A DNA stretch of 64,000 nucleotides from Candidatus Zixiibacteriota bacterium (lineage in GTDB: Bacteria > Zixibacteria > MSB-5A5 > SM23-73-2), in contig JAUWYR010000001.1 of the NCBI GenBank assembly GCA_030615745.1, positions 35,010 to 99,009 of the forward strand. Direction: 5' to 3'. A model generated the notes under the pieces. The model was not told the DNA's origin, searched no databases, and saw only the letters and a program-made list of their open reading frames with translations. Every line of letters starts with the position of its first letter. Position 1 is the stretch's first letter. Below are positions 52,238 through 62,133 of the stretch, one piece after another. The position numbers and the translations under genes were made by a program.

Positions 52238-53518
52238 ATGGAGAAGATATTATTTAAACACATCGATTTTCCTGAGCAATACAAAATCGATGTTTATATA
52301 AAAAATGGCGGTTATATTGCTCTATCTAAAGCATTAAAAGAATTTACTCCGGATGATTTAATTGAGATGGTCAAAAAATCCAATCTGAGGGGAAGAGGAG
52401 GAGCTGGATTTCCCACCGGGGTTAAATGGGGATTTGTGCCCAAGGATTCTCCAAAGGCAAAATATCTAATCTGCAATGCAGATGAGGGGGAGCCCGGGAC
52501 TTTTAAGGATAGGTGGCTTTTAGAAAAAGACCCTCATCAACTTTTGGAAGGTATTATTATCTCAAGCTACGCCACAGGAGCACATCTTTGTTTTATCTAT
52601 ATTCGAGGAGAGTTTTCCTTTGGAGCAAAAAGACTTAAAGGTGCGATTGAAGAGGCTTACCAAAAGGGATTTTTAGGTAAAAATATATTGGGCACCGGTT
52701 TTGATCTGGATATAATCTTATATCGAGGTGGTGGGGCTTATATCTGCGGAGAGGAGACATCCTTAATGAACTCGATCCAGGGAGAAAGAGGTCTAACCAG
52801 GCTGAAGCCTCCTTTTCCTACTTCTGCGGGTGTTTATGAGTGTCCCACTGTAATAAACAATGTGGAGACATTATCCAATATCCCACATATCGTTTTGAAT
52901 GGTCCGGAATGGTTTTCCAGCATTGGAACACCGACATCTCCAGGACCCAAGATATATTCTGTTTCAGGGCATGTTAAAAAACCCGGAAATTATGAGCTTC
53001 CCATGGGAACTACTTTAAAAGAGATCATTTATGAGCATGCTGGCGGAATAAAAGATAACAAAAATTTGAAAGCGGTCATCCCGGGTGGAATATCAACCCC
53101 GGTTCTGACCCCGGATAAGCTCTTTGCTAAGATGGATTTTGACTCGATGTGCGATGTGGGGTCGATGTTGGGAAGTGGTGCGGTGATTGTGATGGATGAG
53201 ACAACCTGCATGGTGAAATCAGCACAGAGGATGGTTAAATTTTTTGAACATGAATCCTGTGGAAAGTGCACTCCTTGTAGAGAGGGAACCTATTGGCTTT
53301 CGAGAATACTCGAAAGGATTGAAAATGGAGGTGGAGAAGAAGGGGATATCCAACTTCTTCTGGATATCTGTGATAATATCTGTGGAAAAACTTTATGCCC
53401 TATGGGTGATGGTGCAATTATTCCGGTTTTAAGCACTATCGAAAACTTCAGAGAGGAATACGAGTACCATATCAAAAACAAAAAATGCATGGTAACTCCT
53501 GTGAGAAGGTTTGATTAA
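52238..53518 (+). CDS. nuoF: NADH-quinone oxidoreductase subunit F
   Basis: This 426-residue subunit is the NADH- and FMN-binding protein. NADH/FMN elements are LRGRGGAGFPTGVKWGF, CNADEGEPGTFKDR and GGGAYICGEETSL. Cluster N3 Cys appear in ESCGKCTPCREG, with a further Cys in CGKTLCPMGDGA. Length and motif order are standard, so electrons enter this complex from NADH. Separated from nuoG by 3 bases. Confidence 0.98.
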   Translation: MEKILFKHIDFPEQYKIDVYIKNGGYIALSKALKEFTPDDLIEMVKKSNLRGRGGAGFPTGVKWGFVPKDSPKAKYLICNADEGEPGTFKDRWLLEKDPHQLLEGIIISSYATGAHLCFIYIRGEFSFGAKRLKGAIEEAYQKGFLGKNILGTGFDLDIILYRGGGAYICGEETSLMNSIQGERGLTRLKPPFPTSAGVYECPTVINNVETLSNIPHIVLNGPEWFSSIGTPTSPGPKIYSVSGHVKKPGNYELPMGTTLKEIIYEHAGGIKDNKNLKAVIPGGISTPVLTPDKLFAKMDFDSMCDVGSMLGSGAVIVMDETTCMVKSAQRMVKFFEHESCGKCTPCREGTYWLSRILERIENGGGEEGDIQLLLDICDNICGKTLCPMGDGAIIPVLSTIENFREEYEYHIKNKKCMVTPVRRFD

Positions 53519-53521
53519 AAG

Positions 53522-56113
53522 ATGAAGATAACAATTGATAACAAAGAAGTTGAGGTAGACCCTGGCACTACCATATTAGAGACGGCAAAAAAAGCAGGGA
53601 TTGAAATCCCTACTTTTTGCTGGCATGAGAAGTTGGATGTTTATGGAGGATGCAGGCTGTGTCTGGTAGAAGTTGACGATCTGCCCAAATTACAGCTTGC
53701 CTGCGCAACCTATGTTTGCGATGGTATGAGGGTGAAGACCAATTCACCTAAGGTGATTAAGGCAAGAAAAGGGAATTTGGAGTTTTTGTTGATAAATCAT
53801 CCCTTGGATTGCCCCACCTGTGATAAGGCTGGTGAATGTGAGCTTCAGGATTACGTTTTCAAATATGGCTCGGATAAAAAAAGATTTAAAGAGAAAAAGA
53901 GAAGATTTATAGTTGATAGGTCCCAGACATTTGATGATTTAAAAATTGGTCCCCAGATAATAAGGAATCAGAATCGATGCATTATTTGTGCGAGGTGTAT
54001 AAGGTTTATAAAAGATATTGCAGGAGAAGATGAACTTGGAGATTTTAACAAGGGATACAGATCTGAGATAAATTCTTTGCCTGAAATACCCATTGCCAAT
54101 CAATATGCAGGGAATGTTGTTGAGCTCTGCCCGGTTGGAGCTTTAACCTCAAAAGCTTTCAGATACAAGATCAGGGTCTGGCTTACTAAAAAAATTGAGA
54201 GTGTCTGTCCTTTTTGCGGTGATGGATGTAATCTTTTCTTGTGGGTTAAGGATAATAGGATTTACAGAGTTACATCGAGAAGAAATGATAAAATAGATGA
54301 AGGTTTTTTGTGCGATAGGGGGAGATTCGGATATGATTTTGTCAATCATCCGGATAGGTTGAAAACTCCCTTGTTAAAAGAAAACAATGATTTTATCCCA
54401 GTTAGCTGGGAGGAGGCATTTGAGACAATAGCAAAGAGATTTGAGAAGATAAAAAAAGATTATGGACCAGATTTTTTAGCTGGTGTAGGCTCACCTAAAT
54501 TAGCCAATGAGGATAATTATATTTTCCAGAAGTTTTTCAGAACTGTTATTGGAACAAATAATATTGACCATCGAGTGAATATTAAAAATCCCTTGCCCGG
54601 CTCTGATTTTAAAGATTATAAGAATTTCTTTGGAATGAGCGACTCGATTGAGGATTTGGAGAACTCTGATTTGATTTTCATCTTAGGTTGCGATATGAAT
54701 TTGGAACATCCAATAATCGCTTTAAGAATCAGAAAAACACAGAGAAAAAATGGCACTTTTGTTATTTTAGCGAATCCAAAAAGGACTAAACTGAAAAATA
54801 TTGCTACCTATGAGCTTTTGTATAAATATGGAACTGAGGTGGCTTTTTTAAACGGGATTTTGAATCAGATAATTGATGAAAAGCTTTATAGAATAGAAGA
54901 AAATAAAATAAGAGAATTGAAAGATTGGGTCAAAGAATATGATTTGGATAAAGTGAGTGATATTACTGGAGTACCTGCTGAGAAGATAAAAACAGTGGCT
55001 AAATTTATTTCTCAAAAAGAAAGAGTGATTTTCCTTCTTGGCAGGGAGATAATTCTGCATCATCAAACTCAGGATGTTGTTGATTCGGTAAATAATTTAA
55101 TTCTTCTTTTAGGGAATGGGAGAAAAGGCAGTTTGAATCTTTTATGGGAATATAATAATTCTTGCGGAGCTTTAGATATAGGAATTTTGCCTGATAGACT
55201 CCCTGGTTATTTGCCTGTAAATGATTTGGAATCCAAAAAAAGATTTGAAAATTTCTGGAAAGAAAAATTGTCTGAAAAGCCTGGCAAAAGTTTTAATAAG
55301 ATGCTTGAAGCTATACTTCAGGGCAGTTTAAAAGCTATGTATATAATGGGTTCTGACCCTGTAAGAGAGTTTCCTGATAGGAATTTTGGCTTGAAAGCTT
55401 TGAAGAAACTCGATTTTTTAGTGGTTCAGGATATTTTCTTAACTGAAACCGCTAAAATAGCAGATGTAGTCCTACCAGGTGCATCTTTTGCTGAAAAGGA
55501 TGGGACTTTTACCAACTGTGAAAGAAGGGTTCAAAAGTTAAAAAGAGGATTTAAGCCTCTTTATGACTCAAAAGCTGATTGGGAGATAATCTGTGAATTA
55601 GCGAATTATTGGGGATCCGATTTCGATTACCCTCAGGCAAAAGATATAACTTCTGAGATAGCGGAAGTCGTTCCAATTTACTCAGGCTTCAAGTGCGAAC
55701 AAATAGATGAAAATAGAAAACGATTAGATTTGAGTTTTGAGAAAGAGAAAGTGAGATTTAAAAGAGCAGATTATAAAAAAATACCGGATGATAAGGAGTA
55801 TCCGTTTGTTTTGATAACTGGAAATACTTATTATCATTTTGGAACATTGACTCAAAAAGGAGAAAACTTAAATTCGATCGTTTCTGAAGGATTCTGTGAA
55901 ATCAACCCTGAGGATGCAAAAAATCTCGATATTTTTGATGGAGATTTAATTAAATTGGAGTCTTTATCCGGAAAAATTGAGATTAAGGCAAAGCTTAAGG
56001 GAAATATTCAAAAGGGGACGGTTTTTGTTCCCATAAACTTCGAAAAGATAAGATATAATCTTCTAATGGATAAGGATAAGTTAGTTGATAGAGTTAGAAT
56101 AAGAAAATCATGA
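53522..56113 (+). CDS. nuoG: NADH-quinone oxidoreductase subunit G
   Basis: This 863-residue electron-wire subunit has an N-terminal [2Fe-2S] domain (CWHEKLDVYGGCRLC, C-x10-C-x2-C, then CATYV), the His-Cys3 cluster N5 (HPLDCPTCDKAGECELQ), then N4 and related ligands (CIICARCIRF, CPVGALTS). The N7-type cluster CPFCGDGCN with a downstream Cys (FLCDRGRFGYDF) is retained. The rest (about 270-863) is a molybdopterin-oxidoreductase-like domain, including TAKIADVVLPGASFAEKDG, that does not need a molybdopterin in complex I. Long form, like the E. coli protein. Confidence 0.95.
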   Translation: MKITIDNKEVEVDPGTTILETAKKAGIEIPTFCWHEKLDVYGGCRLCLVEVDDLPKLQLACATYVCDGMRVKTNSPKVIKARKGNLEFLLINHPLDCPTCDKAGECELQDYVFKYGSDKKRFKEKKRRFIVDRSQTFDDLKIGPQIIRNQNRCIICARCIRFIKDIAGEDELGDFNKGYRSEINSLPEIPIANQYAGNVVELCPVGALTSKAFRYKIRVWLTKKIESVCPFCGDGCNLFLWVKDNRIYRVTSRRNDKIDEGFLCDRGRFGYDFVNHPDRLKTPLLKENNDFIPVSWEEAFETIAKRFEKIKKDYGPDFLAGVGSPKLANEDNYIFQKFFRTVIGTNNIDHRVNIKNPLPGSDFKDYKNFFGMSDSIEDLENSDLIFILGCDMNLEHPIIALRIRKTQRKNGTFVILANPKRTKLKNIATYELLYKYGTEVAFLNGILNQIIDEKLYRIEENKIRELKDWVKEYDLDKVSDITGVPAEKIKTVAKFISQKERVIFLLGREIILHHQTQDVVDSVNNLILLLGNGRKGSLNLLWEYNNSCGALDIGILPDRLPGYLPVNDLESKKRFENFWKEKLSEKPGKSFNKMLEAILQGSLKAMYIMGSDPVREFPDRNFGLKALKKLDFLVVQDIFLTETAKIADVVLPGASFAEKDGTFTNCERRVQKLKRGFKPLYDSKADWEIICELANYWGSDFDYPQAKDITSEIAEVVPIYSGFKCEQIDENRKRLDLSFEKEKVRFKRADYKKIPDDKEYPFVLITGNTYYHFGTLTQKGENLNSIVSEGFCEINPEDAKNLDIFDGDLIKLESLSGKIEIKAKLKGNIQKGTVFVPINFEKIRYNLLMDKDKLVDRVRIRKS

Positions 56114-56203
56114 ATGATAGAGCTGGACATTTAGTCCAACTTTTAAGCGGAGCTAAAAGCTCTGCCTATCAAAGGTTGAACATATAGAGAGTATCTTGAT
56201 TTT

Positions 56204-57187
56204 ATGCTGACTGTTGTAATCATAGCTTTGATCAAAGTGGCTGTGGTTCTTGTCGTTTTGCTTTTGATGATAGCCTATCTCACCTGGCTTGAGAGAAAGC
56301 TTTTAGCTCATTTTCAGGTGCGGTTAGGTCCAATGAGAGTGGGACCTCATGGGCTTTTGCAACCTATTGCAGATGGACTGAAGCTTTTATTCAAGGAGGA
56401 TGTTACACCATCTGGTGTTAACAAAGTGATCTACACTTTAGCTCCGATCCTCTCATTTGTTCCAGCTTTTATGGTTTTCGCTGTTATTCCGTTTGGAGAT
56501 AAAATATTCCTTTTCGGACGCTCCATCGATTTAGTTATATCAGATTTCAATATGGGTATTTTATACATCTTTGCTGTTGCCTCCTTAGGGGTGTATGGCA
56601 TAGTTTTAGCTGGATGGTCTTCGAACAATAAATACTCTCTTTTAGGTGGACTTCGCTCCTCTGCGCAGATGGTAAGCTATGAGGTTTCTTTGGGTCTATC
56701 TGTAATTGGGGTTTTGATGTTATCTGAGAGTTTAAGCCTTGTGGATATAGTAAGATCACAGGACACAATCTTCAACTGGTATATCTTTCGTCAGCCCTTA
56801 GGTTTTATAATCTTTTTAATCTGCGCCATAGCAGAGACCAATCGTTTGCCCTTCGACCTTCCAGAGGCGGATAATGAGCTGGTAGCTGGATATTATACTG
56901 AGTATTCGAGCATGAAGTTCGCAATGTTTTACTTAGGTGAGTATGCTAATATGATCAATGCCTCAGCTATTGCCACCACCCTGTTTTTAGGAGGATGGCA
57001 GGGACCCTGGTTACCACCGGTGGTATGGTTTTTCTTGAAACTTTTTACTTTTCTTTTCCTTTTCATCTGGTTAAGAGCAACCTTACCCAGATTTCGATAT
57101 GACCAGCTGATGAGATTCGGCTGGGGTATTTTATTGCCTTTAGCCCTTTTAAATATTTTCATCACCGGAATTGTCATGGTCTGGTGA
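56204..57187 (+). CDS. nuoH: NADH-quinone oxidoreductase subunit H
   Basis: This 327-residue membrane subunit has eight TM helices and forms the quinone chamber with NuoB/D. Signature elements are [40 protein letters not shown] and [19 protein letters not shown] (the charged loop), with [19 protein letters not shown]. Preceded by a 90-base spacer with two hairpins (TGGAC/GTCCA and GCGGAGCT/AGCTCTGC). Confidence 0.97.
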   Translation: MLTVVIIALIKVAVVLVVLLLMIAYLTWLERKLLAHFQVRLGPMRVGPHGLLQPIADGLKLLFKEDVTPSGVNKVIYTLAPILSFVPAFMVFAVIPFGDKIFLFGRSIDLVISDFNMGILYIFAVASLGVYGIVLAGWSSNNKYSLLGGLRSSAQMVSYEVSLGLSVIGVLMLSESLSLVDIVRSQDTIFNWYIFRQPLGFIIFLICAIAETNRLPFDLPEADNELVAGYYTEYSSMKFAMFYLGEYANMINASAIATTLFLGGWQGPWLPPVVWFFLKLFTFLFLFIWLRATLPRFRYDQLMRFGWGILLPLALLNIFITGIVMVW

Positions 57188-57206
57188 TTCGAAGAATGTT
57201 TCGCAT

Positions 57207-57644
57207 ATGTTTAGATATTTAAACACAATATTTGCCATACCCAAAGGGTTGTGGGTCACTTTCAAACACCTGTTCAAAAAAACTGTTACCTTGAGGTATC
57301 CTGATGTTAAAAGAGAAACACCAGAAAGGTATCGGGGTCTTCACTATCTTTTAAGGGACGAGAATGGAAAAGAGAAGTGCGTTTGTTGTGGTCTGTGTGC
57401 ATTAGCTTGTCCATCTGGATGTATATATATGGAGCCAGAAGAAAATGAAAGAGGAGAAAGATACGCAAAAGTTTATGAGATAAATGAATTAAGGTGCATT
57501 TTTTGTGGTTTTTGTGAGGAAGCCTGCCCGGTTGGCGCGATATTTTTAGGTAAAGAATATGAATTCTCAAAAGATAAAAGGGAGAAGTTTATCTATACCA
57601 AAGAGGATTTGTTAGTTCCCTTTCTACAAAATGTGAAAAAATAG
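57207..57644 (+). CDS. nuoI: NADH-quinone oxidoreductase subunit I
   Basis: This protein of about 145 residues carries two [4Fe-4S] clusters (N6a and N6b): Cys58-x2-Cys61-x2-Cys64-x3-Cys68 (CVCCGLCALAC is part of the block) and Cys97-x2-Cys100-x2-Cys103-x3-Cys107 (CIFCGFCEEAC). The ATG at 57207 is chosen; a TTG at 57171 would overlap the nuoH end. Bridges NuoG to NuoB. Confidence 0.96.
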   Translation: MFRYLNTIFAIPKGLWVTFKHLFKKTVTLRYPDVKRETPERYRGLHYLLRDENGKEKCVCCGLCALACPSGCIYMEPEENERGERYAKVYEINELRCIFCGFCEEACPVGAIFLGKEYEFSKDKREKFIYTKEDLLVPFLQNVKK

Positions 57645-57657
57645 GTAAAGAAACTTT

Positions 57658-58161
57658 ATGCAGTTTTTTATTTTCTTAATAGTATCAATTATTTTGGTGG
57701 TTGCCTCAATTCTGGTGATTGTTCAAAGAAATCCTGTGGTCTCAGCTTTGTTTTTGATAGCAGCTTTGTGCGCCCAGGCAATTTTGTATTTGCTTTTAAA
57801 TGCTACATTTTTGGCTGTTATCCAAATAATAGTTTATGCTGGTGCAATAATGGTTTTATTTTTGTTTGTGATAATGCTTTTGAATCTAAGAAAAGATGAG
57901 TTCGGTTTTGAGAAAAGAAAAGCTCAGAGGTTTTTCGGAATTTTGTTTGCAATTTTATTATTGGTGGAGTTAGGTGTGGTGATTAAAATTGGTTTGTCAA
58001 AAATACCGTCTACTGAATTTAGTTTGGACCCAGATTTTGGAGGCGTTCAGTCGATAGGAAAAGCGCTTTTTACCGATTACCTTCTTCCTTTTGAATTAAC
58101 GTCTGTCCTTTTGCTGGTGGCGATGGTAGGAGCGATAGTTCTGGCGAAGAAAAAGTTATAA
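57658..58161 (+). CDS. nuoJ: NADH-quinone oxidoreductase subunit J
   Basis: This 167-residue membrane subunit has five TM helices, with YAGAIMVLFLFVIMLLNLR, the conserved block after TM2-TM3, and a final TM ending AMVGAIVLAKKKL. Close to nuoI (13 bases). Standard length. Confidence 0.96.
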   Translation: MQFFIFLIVSIILVVASILVIVQRNPVVSALFLIAALCAQAILYLLLNATFLAVIQIIVYAGAIMVLFLFVIMLLNLRKDEFGFEKRKAQRFFGILFAILLLVELGVVIKIGLSKIPSTEFSLDPDFGGVQSIGKALFTDYLLPFELTSVLLLVAMVGAIVLAKKKL

Positions 58162-58230
58162 CAGAATGCATAGCCTGTGATTTATGACTCCAAAAAGGAA
58201 AAACGTTTAACTTAAGCGAGAATATAAATT

Positions 58231-58533
58231 ATGGTTCCTTTATCATATTATCTTTTTTTGAGCGGTTTGATTTTTTCCATAGGAGTTTTAGGCTTTCTTA
58301 TCAGAAGAAATCTTTTGGTGATGTTTATGTGCATTGAGCTGATGTTAAACGGTGTAAATTTATTTTTAGTCACTTTTGCTAAAAAGTTCAGCTCTCTGGA
58401 TGGTCAGATATTCGTTTTTTTGATTATGACTGTTGCTGCTGCTGAGGCAGCAGTTGGACTTGCTATTATTATCGCTTTTTTCAGAAATAAAAAATCAGCT
58501 AATGTGGATGACTTGAACTTGATGAAATGGTGA
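58231..58533 (+). CDS. nuoK: NADH-quinone oxidoreductase subunit K
   Basis: This 100-residue, three-TM subunit contains the two conserved Glu residues of NuoK in [18 protein letters not shown] and [16 protein letters not shown], which are needed for proton movement. Ends in the TGA that opens the third heptamer-repeat copy. Confidence 0.97.
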   Translation: MVPLSYYLFLSGLIFSIGVLGFLIRRNLLVMFMCIELMLNGVNLFLVTFAKKFSSLDGQIFVFLIMTVAAAEAAVGLAIIIAFFRNKKSANVDDLNLMKW

Positions 58534-58537
58534 GGCG

Positions 58538-58572
58538 GTATTCAGTAGGCAGTATTCAGTAGGCAGAAAATG
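58538..58572 (+). repeat. Heptanucleotide-phased repeat (5 units)
   Basis: GTATTCA, GTAGGCA, GTATTCA, GTAGGCA, GAAAATG follow the nuoK stop in unbroken 7-base phase. It is a shorter, diverged member of the family at 51603-51707. Confidence 0.8.
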
Positions 58573-58595
58573 GTAAAATATTAGGGTAAATAAAT

Positions 58596-60515
58596 ATGAT
58601 CGATTATTGTTGGTTGGTTCCATTTTTACCCCTTTTAGGTTTTTTACTTAATGGTCTTTTAGGAAAGAAGATAGGAAAAAAGTTAGCTGGGTGGGTTGGG
58701 TGTGGTAGTGTTTTTTTCTCATTCCTTGTTGCTTTAAAAATATTTTCTGAGCTTTTAAGTTATCCAGCCTCCGAGAGATTTTTCCAGAAAACTCTTTTCA
58801 CCTGGGTTGTCTCAGGTAATTTCAATATAAATATAGGGTTTCAGATAGACCCTCTTTCGACTGTGATGATGCTGGTTGTCTCAGGTGTCGGATTTGTGAT
58901 TCACCTCTATTCTGTCGGTTATATGGGAAAAGACCCGGGGTATTTTCGATACTTCTCATTTCTTAATCTTTTTGTTTTCTCGATGTTGACTCTGGTCATG
59001 GCTGATAATTTCCTTTTGCTCTATTTGGGATGGGAGGGGGTTGGGCTTTGTTCCTATCTTTTAATAGGGTTCTGGTATGAGAAAAGGTCTGCTGCTGATG
59101 CCGGTAAAAAAGCTTTTATTACCACGAGGATCGGAGATTTAGGATTCGCTCTGGGGATTATCCTTCTGTTCTGGACTTTTGGAAATCTTAATTATACCCA
59201 GGTCTTTTCTCAGGCACCTTCTGTCCTTTCTCACGGTGGCGCTTTAATAACTGCTATCACTTTGCTTTTGTTCTTGGGAGCAGTTGGAAAATCCGCACAG
59301 ATTCCTTTATATGTATGGCTTCCAGATGCTATGGAAGGACCCTCACCTGTGTCAGCATTGATCCACGCTGCCACTATGGTCACAGCAGGCGTTTACGTGG
59401 TTGCGAGATGTCATGTTTTATATGAGCTGGCACCTCTGAGTATGGGAATAGTGGCGGTGATCGGTGCGGCGACCGCCATATATGCTGCCTCTATTGCTCT
59501 GGTGCAGAACGACATAAAAAGAATCTTGGCATACTCTACTATAAGTCAGTTAGGCTATATGTTCTTAGCCTGCGGAGTGGGCGCCTTTGCCTGTGGGATT
59601 TTCCATCTTTTCACCCATGCATTTTTCAAAGCATTGCTTTTCTTAGGAGCTGGTGCGGTTATGCACGCCCTTTCAGGTGAGCTCGATTTAAGAAAAATGG
59701 GTGATTTAAAAAAGTATCTTCCTGTTACCTTCTGGTGTTTTCTTGCCGGGGTTTTGGCTATCTCAGGAATACCCTTTTTCTCAGGATTTTTCTCCAAGGA
59801 TGAGATTTTATGGAAAGCTTTTTCCTCTCCTCACGGAGGATTTTTGCTCTGGCTTATTGGATTTATAACCGCTGGAATGACCGCATTCTATATGTTCAGA
59901 TTATTCTGCTCTATTTTTTTAGGAAAATCGAGGGTAGAGGAAGAAGTAAAGCCTCATATTCATGAGGCACCGAAGTCAATGACTATACCAATGATTGTGC
60001 TGGCAATACTCTCTGTTATTGGGGGATGGATCGGGATTCCACATGTTTTGGGCGGAAAAGAGCATTTCGGGAAATTTTTATCTGTGGTTTTTGAAAAAGG
60101 TCCAGAAACACATGGGATAATTCACTCTGCGAAAGCAGAGTCTCTTTTGATGATTCTTTCGGTGTTAGTTGTTTTAATCGGAATAGCTGTTGCTTATCTG
60201 TTTTACATTTCCAGACCCCAACTGCCTAAAAACTTAGCTGAGAAATATAAAGGTCCTTATAAAGTTCTTTTGAACAAATATTATGTGGATGAGTTTTATA
60301 ATAAAGCCATAGTTGGTCCATTTATAAACTTAGCCTTGTGGTTCTGGAAATTTATTGATGTTGCGATAATCGATGGTTTTGCAAATGGGTCAGCATATAT
60401 TTTGGGATGGATCAGCGGAGTTGCAAGAAAAGTCCAGACCGGCTATGTTAGAAACTATGCCTTGTCTTTGCTTTTAGGCGCTGTCGTGATTTTAGCCTAT
60501 TTTGTTTTGAGATAG
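58596..60515 (+). CDS. nuoL: NADH-quinone oxidoreductase subunit L
   Basis: This 639-residue antiporter-like subunit has the core MnhA/NuoL fold (about 100-420: DNFLLLYLGWEGVGLCSYLL, GKSAQIPLYVWLPDAMEGP, ALIHAATMVTAGVYVVARCH, HAFFKALLFLGAGAVMH). The long C-terminal lateral helix region (about 520-600) is present. Standard proton-pumping subunit. Confidence 0.98.
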   Translation: MIDYCWLVPFLPLLGFLLNGLLGKKIGKKLAGWVGCGSVFFSFLVALKIFSELLSYPASERFFQKTLFTWVVSGNFNINIGFQIDPLSTVMMLVVSGVGFVIHLYSVGYMGKDPGYFRYFSFLNLFVFSMLTLVMADNFLLLYLGWEGVGLCSYLLIGFWYEKRSAADAGKKAFITTRIGDLGFALGIILLFWTFGNLNYTQVFSQAPSVLSHGGALITAITLLLFLGAVGKSAQIPLYVWLPDAMEGPSPVSALIHAATMVTAGVYVVARCHVLYELAPLSMGIVAVIGAATAIYAASIALVQNDIKRILAYSTISQLGYMFLACGVGAFACGIFHLFTHAFFKALLFLGAGAVMHALSGELDLRKMGDLKKYLPVTFWCFLAGVLAISGIPFFSGFFSKDEILWKAFSSPHGGFLLWLIGFITAGMTAFYMFRLFCSIFLGKSRVEEEVKPHIHEAPKSMTIPMIVLAILSVIGGWIGIPHVLGGKEHFGKFLSVVFEKGPETHGIIHSAKAESLLMILSVLVVLIGIAVAYLFYISRPQLPKNLAEKYKGPYKVLLNKYYVDEFYNKAIVGPFINLALWFWKFIDVAIIDGFANGSAYILGWISGVARKVQTGYVRNYALSLLLGAVVILAYFVLR

Positions 60516-60521
60516 AAAAAA

Positions 60522-62105
60522 ATGGATCAAAATATACTGACCATAATAACCTTTTTACCCTTAGCTGGTGCTTTTATTCTTCTTTTCATAAACAGGGTTT
60601 TTGCCAATACTATAAAGGCAGTTGCTTTTTTAGTATCCCTTTTAAATTTTTTGCTCTCCTTATACATCTATTTTAATTTCAATTCTAAAATTTCCGGGAT
60701 GCAGTTTGAGATAAATCTTCCCTGGATAGAAAGCTTGGGAATAAGCTATCATCTGGGAATTGATGGGATAAGCTTGTTTTTGGTTTTGTTGACCACATTT
60801 TTAACCTCTATAGCTATCTTGTCCTCCTGGACTGCGATCAAGGAGAAAATAAAGGGGTATATGGTCTCGATGCTTTTTCTGGAGACCGGGATGATAGGGG
60901 TATTTGTCTCTTTAGACTTGGTTTTGTTCTATTTTTTCTGGGAGGCAATGCTTGTTCCTATGTATTTTCTCATCGGGATATGGGGAGGTCCCAGAAAAAT
61001 TTACGCTACAATTAAATTTGTTCTGTTCACCATGTTCGGAAGCTTGCTGATGCTGGTTGCTATCCTGGTATTGTATTTCATCAACTACAATAACACAGGA
61101 TTTTACACCTTCGATTTGCTTCAGATTCTGAAAACCCCTGTTCCCCTGGGAGCTCAATTCTGGCTGTTTTTAGCTTTTGCATTAGCCTTTGCCATAAAAG
61201 TTCCACTTTTTCCTTTTCACACCTGGTTGCCCGATGCTCATGTTGAGGCTCCCACAGCTGGCAGTGTGCTTCTGGCTGGAGTCTTGTTAAAGATGGGGAC
61301 TTACGGTTTTTTGAGATTCTGTTTACCACTTTTCCCAAATACATTCTATGATTTTGTTCCGCTGTTTTCAATTTTAGCAATAATAGGTATAATCTACGGC
61401 GCTATGGTTGCGATGATACAAAAGGATGTGAAAAGCCTGGTTGCATATTCATCTGTAAGCCATCTCGGATTTGTTATGTTGGGCATTTTTGCACTTAACG
61501 TCCAATCGGTTGAAGGTGGAATATTGCAGATGGTAAATCACGGACTTTCAACTGGAGCGCTCTTTTTACTCGTGGGAATGATATATGAGAGAAGACACAC
61601 CCGAATGATCTCAGATTTCGGTGGATTGGCAAAGCAGATTCCAAAATTTTCTGCCTTTTTCATGATAGTTCTCCTTTCCTCCATCGGTCTTCCAGGGACC
61701 AATGGTTTTGTTGGGGAGTTTCTTATTATATTGGGAACTTTCAAATCTAATATTCTCTATGCGGTCTTAGGTATTACCGGGGTGGTTCTGGCTGCAATCT
61801 ATATGCTCTGGATGTATCAGAGGATGATGTTCGGAAAGTTGGACAAGCCTGAGAATAAAAAGCTTTTAGATTTGAATCTAAGAGAAAAGGTAGTATTAGT
61901 ACCCATAATCCTTTTAATCTTCTGGATAGGGATTTATCCCAAGCCCTTTTTAAGCAGAATGGAGCCCTCAGTTGAGTTGGTCTTGAAGCAGGCAAAGGCA
62001 AAATATGAACTTACAAATAAAAATAAGATTTTAGATGAAAAGTTCTGTATCCAAAATAAACCACATAAAAAAATAATCGATGAAATTTATATAAAGGATT
62101 TTTAA
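60522..62105 (+). CDS. nuoM: NADH-quinone oxidoreductase subunit M
   Basis: This 527-residue antiporter-like subunit includes [60 protein letters not shown] and [20 protein letters not shown]. The TM5 Glu and the Lys of the channel are seen in WEAMLVPMY and [10 protein letters not shown]. The last 40 residues are a charged tail ([11 protein letters not shown]) that is longer than usual. Confidence 0.97.
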   Translation: MDQNILTIITFLPLAGAFILLFINRVFANTIKAVAFLVSLLNFLLSLYIYFNFNSKISGMQFEINLPWIESLGISYHLGIDGISLFLVLLTTFLTSIAILSSWTAIKEKIKGYMVSMLFLETGMIGVFVSLDLVLFYFFWEAMLVPMYFLIGIWGGPRKIYATIKFVLFTMFGSLLMLVAILVLYFINYNNTGFYTFDLLQILKTPVPLGAQFWLFLAFALAFAIKVPLFPFHTWLPDAHVEAPTAGSVLLAGVLLKMGTYGFLRFCLPLFPNTFYDFVPLFSILAIIGIIYGAMVAMIQKDVKSLVAYSSVSHLGFVMLGIFALNVQSVEGGILQMVNHGLSTGALFLLVGMIYERRHTRMISDFGGLAKQIPKFSAFFMIVLLSSIGLPGTNGFVGEFLIILGTFKSNILYAVLGITGVVLAAIYMLWMYQRMMFGKLDKPENKKLLDLNLREKVVLVPIILLIFWIGIYPKPFLSRMEPSVELVLKQAKAKYELTNKNKILDEKFCIQNKPHKKIIDEIYIKDF

Positions 62106-62133
62106 ATATTAAAACCAAAGTAATTATAAACTT